Shown: positions 1-5,196 of the stretch, piece after piece
Layout of the letters: the number at the start of each line of letters is the position of its first letter
Position numbering within the stretch: position 1 is the first letter of the stretch
From: Flavobacteriaceae bacterium UBA5544
GTDB taxonomy: Bacteria; Bacteroidota; Bacteroidia; Flavobacteriales; Flavobacteriaceae
DNA: 10,588 nt
NCBI GenBank assembly: GCA_002426755.1
Contig: DINI01000009.1
Location: 699 to 11,286, forward strand
Direction of reading: 5' to 3'
Program-made: the position numbers and the translations under genes
Notes under the pieces: model-generated
Told to the model about the DNA's origin: nothing
Seen by the model: only the letters and a program-made list of their open reading frames with translations
Databases searched by the model: none

Positions 1-395
1 GTGTCGAGAAGCCTGAACAGCTGGAGGCACTCGTCCTGGGCATCGGTAAGTGCAGTGTACAGTGGGACCTCGTTGGACAGGCCGTACTCGAAGATGGCCC
101 TTGCATCGCTCCTGTCGGTCTTGACCTTTGCCAGCTTCATCTGTATGAAGCGCTTTACCGACAGGGGGTTCACCACCGAGACCGGAACCCCTTTATTGGA
201 CAGGAACTGTGCCAATGGGGTAGGGTAGTAGCCCGTGGCCTCCATCACCACAAGGGCATTCCTGGGAAGCGACTTGAGCAACTGCCTGAACCCGGTGGTC
301 GCATTGTTGAACTGGTGGTGCCCAGAGCATGCACTGTAGGCATCGAACACATCCTTGCTGATGTCGATACCGAAAATTTCTTTATCTTTATTCAT
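1..395 (-). CDS. IS110-family transposase (DEDD recombinase), N-terminal part
   Basis: The reading frame starts at an ATG (393-395) and runs off the left edge, giving 131 residues of a protein normally about 300-400 long. It opens MNKDKEIFGIDISKD. The pattern of D11 (GIDISKD), E52 (VVMEATGYY), D94 and D97 (KTDRSDARAI) is the RuvC-like DEDD catalytic set of IS110/IS1111 transposases, which recombine DNA through a circular intermediate. The C-terminal Tnp_20 domain with its catalytic serine lies outside the window. Codons are markedly GC-rich compared with the AT-rich genes downstream, which suggests recent arrival. No Shine-Dalgarno sequence precedes the ATG, as is usual in Bacteroidota. The family call is secure. 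Whether the gene is intact cannot be seen. Confidence 0.93.
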   Translation of the reverse strand, partial: MNKDKEIFGIDISKDVFDAYSACSGHHQFNNATTGFRQLLKSLPRNALVVMEATGYYPTPLAQFLSNKGVPVSVVNPLSVKRFIQMKLAKVKTDRSDARAIFEYGLSNEVPLYTALTDAQDECLQLFRLLD

Positions 396-420
396 AAGAA
401 CTGATTTGTGAAAGAACAGG

Positions 421-561
421 ACTACCACTGTTTCAACAACTTGAAAACGAGATCCAAAGTCTCACAGAACTGAACGAAATAAGGGTAGTAAAAGAGAGGG
501 GATTATCAATGTTGCCGAAGTCAACGCTTCACCGTGTATAGTAACCTTAACCCTCTCTTTT
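421..561 (-). ncRNA. candidate IS110 bridge RNA (two stem-loops upstream of the transposase)
   Basis: Read on the transposase strand, the leader folds into two consecutive stem-internal-loop-hairpin units, the layout described for bridge RNAs of the IS110 group. The first unit has a perfect 11 bp base stem (551-561 with 490-500) and an apical hairpin (527-530 with 517-520). One loop strand carries TATACACGG (532-540), identical to the flank at 607-615. The other carries GGCAACA (510-516), which could pair with TGTTG, the complement of the conserved CAACA of attC cores. This fits a target-binding loop. The second unit has a 6 bp base stem (484-489 with 421-426) and a 4 bp apical hairpin (460-463 with 449-452), and would be the donor-binding loop. 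I could not identify its donor guides. RNA ends are approximate, and expression is inferred. Confidence 0.6.
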
Positions 562-606
562 GTTCTTTCTGGTTTATATCTAAATTTAATGAATTGTAAA
601 CTTAAG

Positions 607-729
607 CCGTGTATAATTAATGGCTGGTTCTCGCCTACTTACGAAAATCCTCGCGGATTTTCTATTCGGTTTTTATTTGCTAAATTAGGTGCTTATACAC
701 GCCACTAATCATACACAAACACGTTGTAA
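607..729 (+). repeat. attC-like site 1 (short type), R'' side interrupted by the IS
   Basis: The outer arms pair as GTGTAT with ATACAC, ATTA with TAAT, and TGGC with GCCA. Between them is an inner perfect 8 bp hairpin, GAAAATCC-TCGC-GGATTTTC (643-662). The right core is GTTGTAA (723-729). It is about 75-80% similar to the site at 2627-2758. A proper R'' core is absent on the left, where the IS110 end begins. The site can probably no longer form the complete attC hairpin, so the junction upstream of the first visible cassette is likely locked. Confidence 0.68.
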
Positions 730-745
730 AACATTAAGACGAACA

Positions 746-1594
746 TTGAGAATACAATTTATCATACTGATTTTAATTACAAATTTTGCTTTCGGACAAG
801 AAAAAGTTAAGATTGACCAAAATGTTATAGAATATGAAATCAAAGATAAATTCAATCGATTTGACGATATCGGTAATCCCAAAAATGACTTTGAAAGTTT
901 AAAAATTCAATTCAAATCAAATTCAGATTTAGAAATCAAAAATAGCTATAGTTCTGGCTTTACTGGAACTGACATCTCATTCAAGATTAACAAGAATTTG
1001 GAAATAATAGAAACAAAATATAATTATTGGACTGATGTAATAGATTTAGATAACACAAGAACATATAAAGTAAAAAATGTAAAACTAACTTTAAACCAAA
1101 ACCCATTTAAAAAAATAAATGGATTACGTGGAAATTACGTTTTAGAAATTCAACACTTTTACAATGATTCTTTGACAAAAACAGACACTTTCAAAGGTAA
1201 ATTCAAGACTTTTAAAGGAGCTGACAAAACTTCCGTAGATTACTTATGGGCTCTGGAGCAAAACAAAATATTTTATGGAATAATTAATGAAAACGGAGTT
1301 TACTTGCGACCCGATAAAATGCCTTCACTGAAATCGAACTACAAACTTCTGACTGAAAAAATAAAGCCAATCAAAGGATATATACCTAAAAGATTAAGAG
1401 CATTTGTAGTAATAAATAAAAATGGAAGAATTGAAAGGGAGCCTTTTAGACTAACAGGAGAATTTGGACATTTAGATAGTGAAACGCAAAATCAAGTTAA
1501 AGAATTATTGATTAAATACACAGAATGGTATCCTGCTTGCGAAAATAAAAAAGAAGTTAAATCACAAATTCCGATAGCAATTGGAACTGAATAA
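746..1594 (+). CDS. secreted protein of unknown function with a TonB-C-like tail (cassette 1)
   Basis: The protein has 282 residues if translation starts at TTG 746, which gives the start MRIQFIILILITNFAFGQEK, a typical signal peptide with cleavage near FGQ. An earlier in-frame GTG at 689 would begin inside attC site 1 and put 19 polar residues in front of the signal peptide, so I reject it. There is no early in-frame ATG. The mature part is rich in N, K, D and aromatic residues, suggesting a beta-rich periplasmic or surface protein. The last 60 residues (AFVVINKNGRI... to ...TEWYPACENKKEVKSQIPIAI) resemble the TonB C-terminal pattern, in which a W-P-A/G segment precedes a final beta strand. 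That is only a resemblance. It is the only gene of its cassette, and I recognise no family. Confidence 0.75.
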   Translation: MRIQFIILILITNFAFGQEKVKIDQNVIEYEIKDKFNRFDDIGNPKNDFESLKIQFKSNSDLEIKNSYSSGFTGTDISFKINKNLEIIETKYNYWTDVIDLDNTRTYKVKNVKLTLNQNPFKKINGLRGNYVLEIQHFYNDSLTKTDTFKGKFKTFKGADKTSVDYLWALEQNKIFYGIINENGVYLRPDKMPSLKSNYKLLTEKIKPIKGYIPKRLRAFVVINKNGRIEREPFRLTGEFGHLDSETQNQVKELLIKYTEWYPACENKKEVKSQIPIAIGTE

Positions 1595-1660
1595 AAAACG
1601 TTTTGTAACAATGGATTCAGGGAATTGATTGTTCTCGCCTATTTCCGACACAACCACACT

Positions 1661-1718
1661 GTCACTTCGAGTGTTCCAATAGATGCAGATAGGCATCTAT
1701 TGGAATGTATCGAGAAGC
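1661..1718 (+). repeat. REP-like palindromic element, copy 1
   Basis: The head GTCACTTCGAGTG and tail TATCGAGAAGC flank a perfect 13 bp stem (1674-1686 with 1693-1705) with a 6-base loop. Head and tail recur at 3484-3541 and, inverted, at 9887-9940. The middle differs in the third copy, so the ends are the conserved part. Confidence 0.75.
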
Positions 1719-1884
1719 CAACACGACCATTACCGAAACACAATTCTAAAACGAATAACCATTCCACCTGCATCATATCATAACAAGAAAAACATATATT
1801 AGATGTAAAAATTAAGAAAATAAAAACGTAGGATAACACAAATCAAAATGTTCCGTTATCCCGTAACAGTGAAGAATAAACCCA

Positions 1885-1892
1885 TATATTTG
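1885..1892 (+). promoter_or_regulatory. candidate -7 promoter box in long attC site 2
   Basis: TATATTTG matches the Bacteroidota primary-sigma -7 consensus TAnnTTTG. A transcript starting about seven bases downstream would have a leader of roughly 20 bases before the ATG at 1919. No good TTG-type -33 box is visible at the right spacing, so this is a half-match only. Confidence 0.38.
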
Positions 1893-1918
1893 TTGGGATA
1901 TAACTAGTTGGGCAACAT

Positions 1919-2614
1919 ATGAAAATAATCCAGGAAAAATCAATCTTATATCATTTACCTCAAGAACTTCCTTTAAAGGATTTTTTGATTTTTGATGCTG
2001 TCCGATTTTCTTTTGAAATTATTGACCAAAACTTTGAAAAACTGATTTTGGAACTTGAATCAACATCAGAAACCAACGAACGGAATGTAAGTCAAACATT
2101 TCATTATGCTTGGACTATAATTGACTACACTAACCGAATTAACGATTTACTTTATCAACTACCTTGGGAAAATAGAGATGAAATTCTTGGAGACTTTTAT
2201 CATTTAAAGGACTTTAGAGACACGTTTCAACATTTAGGAATTAGAAACAGTGCAGTTCTTAAAAAGCATACACCATTTTTTGGAATTTTATCTTGGTTCT
2301 ACCAAAATCAAAAAACAAAAAAACATAAACTTCACTACTTGTTAAGTGGAGTTGGAAGAAGAGCAGATATGGGAATTAAAGTTCCAGACACAACAAAATT
2401 TGATGGAAAAATTAATAATGTGTCATTACATTCACTGAATCAAAAGAAAGTTATAAAAACTGATTTGAATAAAATTGTATTGGACTTATTCAAACTATGT
2501 ACTGATTTAGAAAAAAGAATTCAAGAATTTTATAAAAGACATAACTTAACTCTTGCGGATTGGACTGCGAGACGAGATATACACGTAATTCTTAAACCAG
2601 ATGATTATGAATAA
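1919..2614 (+). CDS. cytoplasmic protein of unknown function with a HEPN-like RxxxxH motif (cassette 2)
   Basis: The protein has 231 residues, with no signal peptide or membrane segment. The ATG at 1919 follows the cassette core GTTGGGC by five bases. The region from about 55 to 110 looks alpha-helical and contains HYAWTIIDYTNRINDLLYQLP followed by FRDTFQHLG. R100 to H105 fits the R-X4-6-H motif of HEPN domains, many of which are RNases in toxin-antitoxin, abortive-infection and CRISPR systems. The motif is short, and I cannot see the rest of the fold, so HEPN membership is a hypothesis. A helical C-terminal segment (about 185-215) and a closing strand follow. No antitoxin-like partner is encoded in the same cassette. 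The gene could equally be an uncharacterised cassette protein. Confidence 0.72.
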   Translation: MKIIQEKSILYHLPQELPLKDFLIFDAVRFSFEIIDQNFEKLILELESTSETNERNVSQTFHYAWTIIDYTNRINDLLYQLPWENRDEILGDFYHLKDFRDTFQHLGIRNSAVLKKHTPFFGILSWFYQNQKTKKHKLHYLLSGVGRRADMGIKVPDTTKFDGKINNVSLHSLNQKKVIKTDLNKIVLDLFKLCTDLEKRIQEFYKRHNLTLADWTARRDIHVILKPDDYE

Positions 2615-2626
2615 AATAAATACGTT

Positions 2627-2758
2627 GCCCAACACCGTATAAAATTAATTGCTGGTACAAGCCTACTTACGAAAATCCTCGCGGATTTTCTATTCGGTTT
2701 GTATTTGCTAAATTAGTTGCATAAACCACGCAACTAATCTTATACAAACAAGTTGTGC
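2627..2758 (+). repeat. attC-like site 3 (short type, complete)
   Basis: This 132 bp site has the R'' core GCCCAAC (2627-2633), left arm GTATAA-ATTA-TTGC, inner hairpin GAAAATCC-TCGC-GGATTTTC (2671-2690), right arm GCAA-TAAT-TTATAC and R' core GTTGTGC (2752-2758). It is homologous to site 1. Where the arms differ from site 1, both sides change together (GTGTAT/ATACAC there, GTATAA/TTATAC here). That is strong evidence that the folded form matters, as attC function requires. It is the best attC candidate together with site 5. Confidence 0.75.
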
Positions 2759-2777
2759 GTCATTTGAGAAAAAACCT

Positions 2778-3413
2778 GTGAAATACATTAAACTGATTTT
2801 AATTCTACTTTTTTTAGGTTCGTGCTCATCGAATAAATCCGTAATTGGTTTATATGGTAAATGTGGAAAAGAATGTTTGGGCTGTACTCAAATTGAACTG
2901 AAATCAGACAAAACCTTTGACTATTTTATTTTTATGGATGTTGGCGGTGGGACTGTAATCAAAGGAAATTGGGAGCCAATATCTGCGGATAGTATAAAAC
3001 TGAACACTTTTGAACAACCAAAAAATCCAAGTACGACTTTTAACGGAAAAATAAACCCGGACCGAATTGACAACGTGAAAATCACAATCCGAGATTTGGA
3101 ATTACCTCTTCCAGCTGCGTTCATTGTTATTAATGACCAAAACAAAGGAAAAGCAGCAGACGTGAATGGAATTGCGGAATTGGAAACACAAAAAATCAAA
3201 AGTATTACGTATCATTATTTAGGACAAAAAGAAACAATCGAAATCGATAATCCGAATTATAACGAAATAGAAATTATAGTGAGAGATTTGGACTTAAATG
3301 CCGTTCCAAGATTTTTGACTGACAAAATAATGGTATTGAATAACGGAAAACTGTTTTTTAACGATGGATATTCTCTAAAGAAAACCAACTTGAAAAACAG
3401 ACAATGGAAATAA
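2778..3413 (+). CDS. hypothetical lipoprotein (cassette 3)
   Basis: The protein has 211 residues from a GTG start at 2778, which places a clean lipoprotein signal at the N-terminus: MKYIKLILILLFLGSC, with lipobox LGSC and lipidated C16. Residues 22-80 follow a beta-barrel-like pattern seen in small flavobacterial lipoproteins (GLYGKCG..., then LKSDKTFDYFIF, then GNWEP). Residues around 115-170 (IVINDQNKGKAADVNGIAELE and the strands after it) resemble a carboxypeptidase-regulatory-like beta-sandwich. Neither domain call is firm. It should be anchored in the inner or outer membrane. Stop-to-core spacing is 12 bases (CTACAAC at 3426), as for the other cassettes. I recognise no specific family. 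Confidence 0.75.
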   Translation: MKYIKLILILLFLGSCSSNKSVIGLYGKCGKECLGCTQIELKSDKTFDYFIFMDVGGGTVIKGNWEPISADSIKLNTFEQPKNPSTTFNGKINPDRIDNVKITIRDLELPLPAAFIVINDQNKGKAADVNGIAELETQKIKSITYHYLGQKETIEIDNPNYNEIEIIVRDLDLNAVPRFLTDKIMVLNNGKLFFNDGYSLKKTNLKNRQWK

Positions 3414-3483
3414 AAAAAGTACTGACTACAACAATGGCTATAAGTAATTTCTTGTTCTCGCCTATTTCCGACACAACCACACT

Positions 3484-3541
3484 GTCACTTCGAGTGTTCC
3501 AATAGATGCAGATAGGCATCTAGTGGAATGTATCGAGAAGC
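3484..3541 (+). repeat. REP-like palindromic element, copy 2
   Basis: Same head, tail and central stem as 1661-1718, with a single base change in the right arm of the stem. Confidence 0.75.
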
Positions 3542-3707
3542 CAACACGACCATTACCGAAACACAATTCTAAAACGAATAACCATTCCACCTGCATCATA
3601 TCATAACAAGAAAAACATATATTAGATGTAAAAATTAAGAAAATAAAAACGTAGGATAACACAAATCAAAATGTTCCGTTATCCCGTAACAGTGAAGAAT
3701 AAACCCA

Positions 3708-3715
3708 TATATTTG
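3708..3715 (+). promoter_or_regulatory. candidate -7 promoter box in long attC site 4
   Basis: TATATTTG, the same position in the repeat as 1885-1892. It lies 35 bases before the ATG at 3750. No convincing -33 box is seen. Confidence 0.38.
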
Positions 3716-3749
3716 TTGGGATATAACTAGTTGTGCAACATTAAAAAAA

Positions 3750-4592
3750 ATGAGAACTAACATTAAAATCCTAATAATTTTACTCATTGCCACAGTTTCG
3801 GCTTGCGGACAGAAAAAAACAAATTCCAACGATTTAGCCGAAAATCAATCGACCGAAATAAAAGTCGATAAAGAAAAACAAGAAGAAATAATAAATGAAT
3901 ATCTGAAAAATGGTGCGTGGAAATACGAACTTTATTCAAGAGAATGGCAAGAAGAAATTGACAAAGGACTGGCAAAAGACAGCACAATCGCATATTTATG
4001 GCAACAAAAGGCAATGCCAATGTTTAAACAAGCAAAATATGAGGTTGGAATGGAATACATTGATAAAGCCGTAAAATATGACAGACAAGGTTGGCAAGAT
4101 TATCGAGCTTTTATAAAATGTATTTTTGCCAAAACTTATCGAGACGCTATCGAGGATTTCCAAGATTATAAAAAAAGGTTTGGGTACAGTTATGTAATGG
4201 ACCATTCTTATGACTTTTACATTGGACTTTCTTACTTGCAATTGAACGAATTTAAAAAAGCCGAACAAGTGTTCCAAAAGGATTATGAATATCAACTAAA
4301 AGAAAAAGGCAAAGATTGGCTTCATCCTTTAGACTTATTTTATTATGGTATTAGCAAGTATGAGCAAAAGGATTATTTGGGTGCAATTGAAATATTCGAC
4401 AAAGCTTTAGAAATCTATCCAAACTTTTCTGAAGTTCAAATTTTTAAATCTGACTGCTTGAGAAAAATAGGAAAAACCAAAGAAGCAAACGAATTACAGA
4501 AACTGGGAGAGATAAATGCTAGAAATGGAAATACGATTAACGAAGACAATGTAAAATATGAAAGGTATCCATATCAAATAAGATGGTATTGA
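3750..4592 (+). CDS. TPR-repeat lipoprotein (cassette 4)
   Basis: The protein has 280 residues. The start MRTNIKILIILLIATVSACGQ has a lipobox (VSAC) with lipidated C19. Tetratricopeptide-like helices follow a charged linker. Recognisable units lie at about 81-111 (YLWQQKAMPMFKQAKYEVGMEYIDKAVKYD), 115-142, 154-180 (FYIGLSYLQLNEFKKAEQVF) and 195-225 (LFYYGISKYEQKDYLGAIEIFDKALEIYP), with a last partial helix pair to about 250. TPRs bind proteins, so a scaffold or adaptor role at a periplasmic membrane face is likely, but the partner is unknown. The ATG is preceded by an A-rich stretch and by the core GTTGTGC. The ORF ends nine bases before R'' core GCACAAC. Confidence 0.85.
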   Translation: MRTNIKILIILLIATVSACGQKKTNSNDLAENQSTEIKVDKEKQEEIINEYLKNGAWKYELYSREWQEEIDKGLAKDSTIAYLWQQKAMPMFKQAKYEVGMEYIDKAVKYDRQGWQDYRAFIKCIFAKTYRDAIEDFQDYKKRFGYSYVMDHSYDFYIGLSYLQLNEFKKAEQVFQKDYEYQLKEKGKDWLHPLDLFYYGISKYEQKDYLGAIEIFDKALEIYPNFSEVQIFKSDCLRKIGKTKEANELQKLGEINARNGNTINEDNVKYERYPYQIRWY

Positions 4593-4600
4593 AAAACGTT

Positions 4601-4731
4601 GCACAACACGAGTATAAACGCAATAGCGGATAAGTGCTTAATCCAAAAGTAATTTTATAAATTTAAGGTCAATAATTAACCGAAAAGTCAGTGCGCAAAT
4701 TCCGCTACTGCGCTTATACCAAACGTTCCCT
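4601..4731 (+). repeat. attC-like site 5 (short type, last clear site)
   Basis: The R'' core GCACAAC (4601-4607) is the exact complement of this cassette's own start GTTGTGC. The arms GAGTATAAACGCAATAGCGG (4610-4629) and CCGCTACTGCGCTTATAC (4702-4719) pair almost completely. The right end reads CAAAC then GTTCCCT (4725-4731), which departs from the GTTRRRY core consensus. The middle is about 70 bases and unrelated to sites 1 and 3, as expected for the variable terminal structure of attC sites. Confidence 0.75.
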
Positions 4732-4764
4732 ACATTTCATAAATACCCATTAAAACAATTCTAA

Positions 4765-5042
4765 TTATTTCAAACTACCCGCAATTCGCATAAATTCATA
4801 CGCAGAGCATCTCCACTCCCATACAATGTGCAGATAGTTTCTTGCCGAGCCTATATGGTCTCCTACATTAGGTAACCAATAACACTCAATGCAAAGATAT
4901 TCATCTACTTTATCATACCTATCTCCCACACTCTAAAACCATTCTCTTTCTTTTTATAAACAGTTTCCCTCTTTTTAAAAATAGTTTCACTCTTTTGCGT
5001 ACCATTCCCTTGCTTTGCAGTAACCAGGGAACTATTGGACAA
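4765..5042 (-). pseudogene. possible small frameshifted gene in the gap after the array
   Basis: No ORF of useful length crosses 4732-5196, but two overlapping minus-strand frames read like protein. The first starts at TTG 5042 and stops at 4905 (45 codons: ...NSSLVTAKQGNGTQKSETI..., K/E-rich). The second is open from GTG 4929 to a stop at 4765 (54 codons, with YLCIECYWLPNVGDH and YLHIVWEWRCSAYEF). They overlap by 25 bases in different frames, so one small indel would join them into about 90 residues. The W/C/Y-rich composition is unusual for random AT-rich DNA. No family is recognised. It could also be chance, or the cargo of a fifth cassette. Confidence 0.3.
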
Positions 5043-5150
5043 TCACTTGTATAATTTAACCTAAATGGCCTAAAACTTTTAAGTACCCACAAATGTTTTT
5101 CAAATGAAATTTTATATATCTTTAGTTCACGTTTGACCCAAACGTTACAT
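5026..5150 (+). repeat. doubtful sixth attC-like site
   Basis: AGGGAAC at 5026-5032 is the exact reverse complement of GTTCCCT at 4725-4731, the same core relation seen in the other cassettes. Bases 5139-5150 (CAAACGTTACAT) resemble the right ends of sites 1, 3 and 5 (CAAAC followed by GTT). A TTGTATAA left arm is present near 5048, but I find no good matching right arm. If real, 4726-5144 would be a fifth cassette. Confidence 0.3.
5129..5145. promoter_or_regulatory. perfect 17 bp dyad upstream of the HTH gene, candidate operator
   Basis: ACGTTTG-ACC-CAAACGT has 7 bp arms around a 3-base spacer and lies 52-68 bases before the ATG of the Cro/C1-type regulator. Placement and symmetry suit an autoregulatory operator. 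A -7-like TATCTTTA (5117-5124, one mismatch to TAnnTTTG) lies just upstream. The right arm overlaps the doubtful attC end, so the dyad may have another origin. Confidence 0.4.
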
Positions 5151-5196
5151 CAAGACAAACACCAAAACAAAAGTTTATAACCCTAACACTCATAGT

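Larger units (their letters stand above)
1..606 (-). mobile_element. IS110-family insertion sequence, transposase-upstream (left) end
   Basis: The element consists of the transposase start plus about 210 bases of non-coding DNA upstream of it. I place its outer end near 605-606. There the minus strand reads ...TATACACGG, then CT, then the AT-rich stretch leading into the element. CT is the usual core dinucleotide of the IS110 group, and the outside flank TATACACGG is repeated in the element's predicted RNA. From 607 rightward the sequence is a recognisable attC-like arm. The R''-type core expected just before that arm is missing, which fits insertion between R'' and the arm. IS110 elements usually lack terminal inverted repeats, so the boundary rests on flank homology and could be off by some bases. 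The right end is outside the window. Confidence 0.7.
1629..1910 (+). repeat. 282 bp direct repeat, copy 1
   Basis: This segment is identical to 3452-3733 apart from one base (T at 1700, G at 3523). It ends exactly inside the GTTG of the downstream cassette core, where the two copies diverge (GGC here, TGC in copy 2). The spacing between copies is 1823 bp. The near-identity implies recent duplication or gene conversion within the array. Confidence 0.95.
1603..1913 (+). repeat. attC-like site 2 (long type)
   Basis: The R'' core TTGTAAC (1603-1609) lies nine bases after the stop codon of the preceding gene. The R' core GTTGGGC (1907-1913) opens the next cassette just before its ATG. At 311 bp the site is exactly as long as site 4 and far longer than the short type. 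It begins with the segment TTCTCGCCTAyTTmCG that short site 1 also contains. The extra length holds the 282 bp repeat, including a REP-like palindrome and a GGATAAC/GTTATCC inverted repeat (1831-1837, 1855-1861). The pairing of the inner L arms is weak, so the attC label is less certain than for the short sites. Confidence 0.58.
3452..3733 (+). repeat. 282 bp direct repeat, copy 2
   Basis: One mismatch to 1629-1910. The differing base (G at 3523) breaks one pair of the central palindrome that is perfect in copy 1, so copy 1 probably has the ancestral state. Confidence 0.95.
3426..3736 (+). repeat. attC-like site 4 (long type)
   Basis: The R'' core CTACAAC (3426-3432) follows the lipoprotein gene. 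The R' core GTTGTGC (3730-3736) precedes the TPR lipoprotein gene. It has the same length as site 2 and shares the 282 bp repeat, while the 26 bases between R'' and the repeat differ. A CTATA segment on the left could pair with TATAA(C) on the right. Sites 2 and 4 alternate with short sites 1, 3 and 5. Confidence 0.58.
607..4731 (+). other. integron-like gene cassette array (attC cluster, no integrase in window)
   Basis: Four plus-strand ORFs are separated by five attC-like sites. Cassette limits, placed between G and TT of the GTTG core, are about 724-1907, 1908-2752, 2753-3730 and 3731-4725. In integrons the first bases of a cassette are the R' half of its own attC, so they must pair with the R'' core after its gene. 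Cassette 2 starts GTTGGGC and ends GCCCAAC (exact). Cassette 4 starts GTTGTGC and ends GCACAAC (exact). Cassette 1 starts GTTGTAA and ends TTGTAAC (pairs with two G-U). Cassette 3 starts GTTGTGC and ends CTACAAC (five pairs, one G-U). The two repeated site types lose similarity exactly at these cores. No intI gene or attI is visible, so mobility is inferred. Confidence 0.72.

Noticed and set aside
1..228. Plus-strand ORF of 75 codons
   Set aside because: It is the antisense shadow of the transposase frame, whose catalytic motifs are on the minus strand.
490..561. The 11 bp inverted repeat as IS terminal repeats or a transcription terminator
   Set aside because: Both arms are inside the element, and IS110 elements generally lack terminal inverted repeats. 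The arms enclose guide-like loops, which suits the base stem of a bridge RNA better.
689..745. Upstream GTG start for the first cassette gene
   Set aside because: It lies inside the attC-like site, would place the cassette core within coding sequence, and puts a polar extension in front of a signal peptide. The TTG at 746 gives a normal signal peptide.
1639..1839. 66-codon minus-strand ORF with a hydrophobic start, repeated at 3462-3662
   Set aside because: Its two copies merely reflect the 282 bp DNA repeat. It runs through the REP palindrome and the attC-like site, and the duplication adds no independent evidence for coding.
607..4731. CRISPR array
   Set aside because: The repeats are long, few, differ among themselves and separate complete genes. 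There are no short uniform repeats with spacers.
4939..5022. Four imperfect 20-22 bp repeats (ACcATTC.., ACAGTTTC.., ATAGTTTC.., ACCATTCC..) as iterons or regulator sites
   Set aside because: Similarity between units is low and the sequence is simple pyrimidine-rich. On the minus strand the pattern reads as K/E-rich codons, so the possible decayed gene explains it as well.
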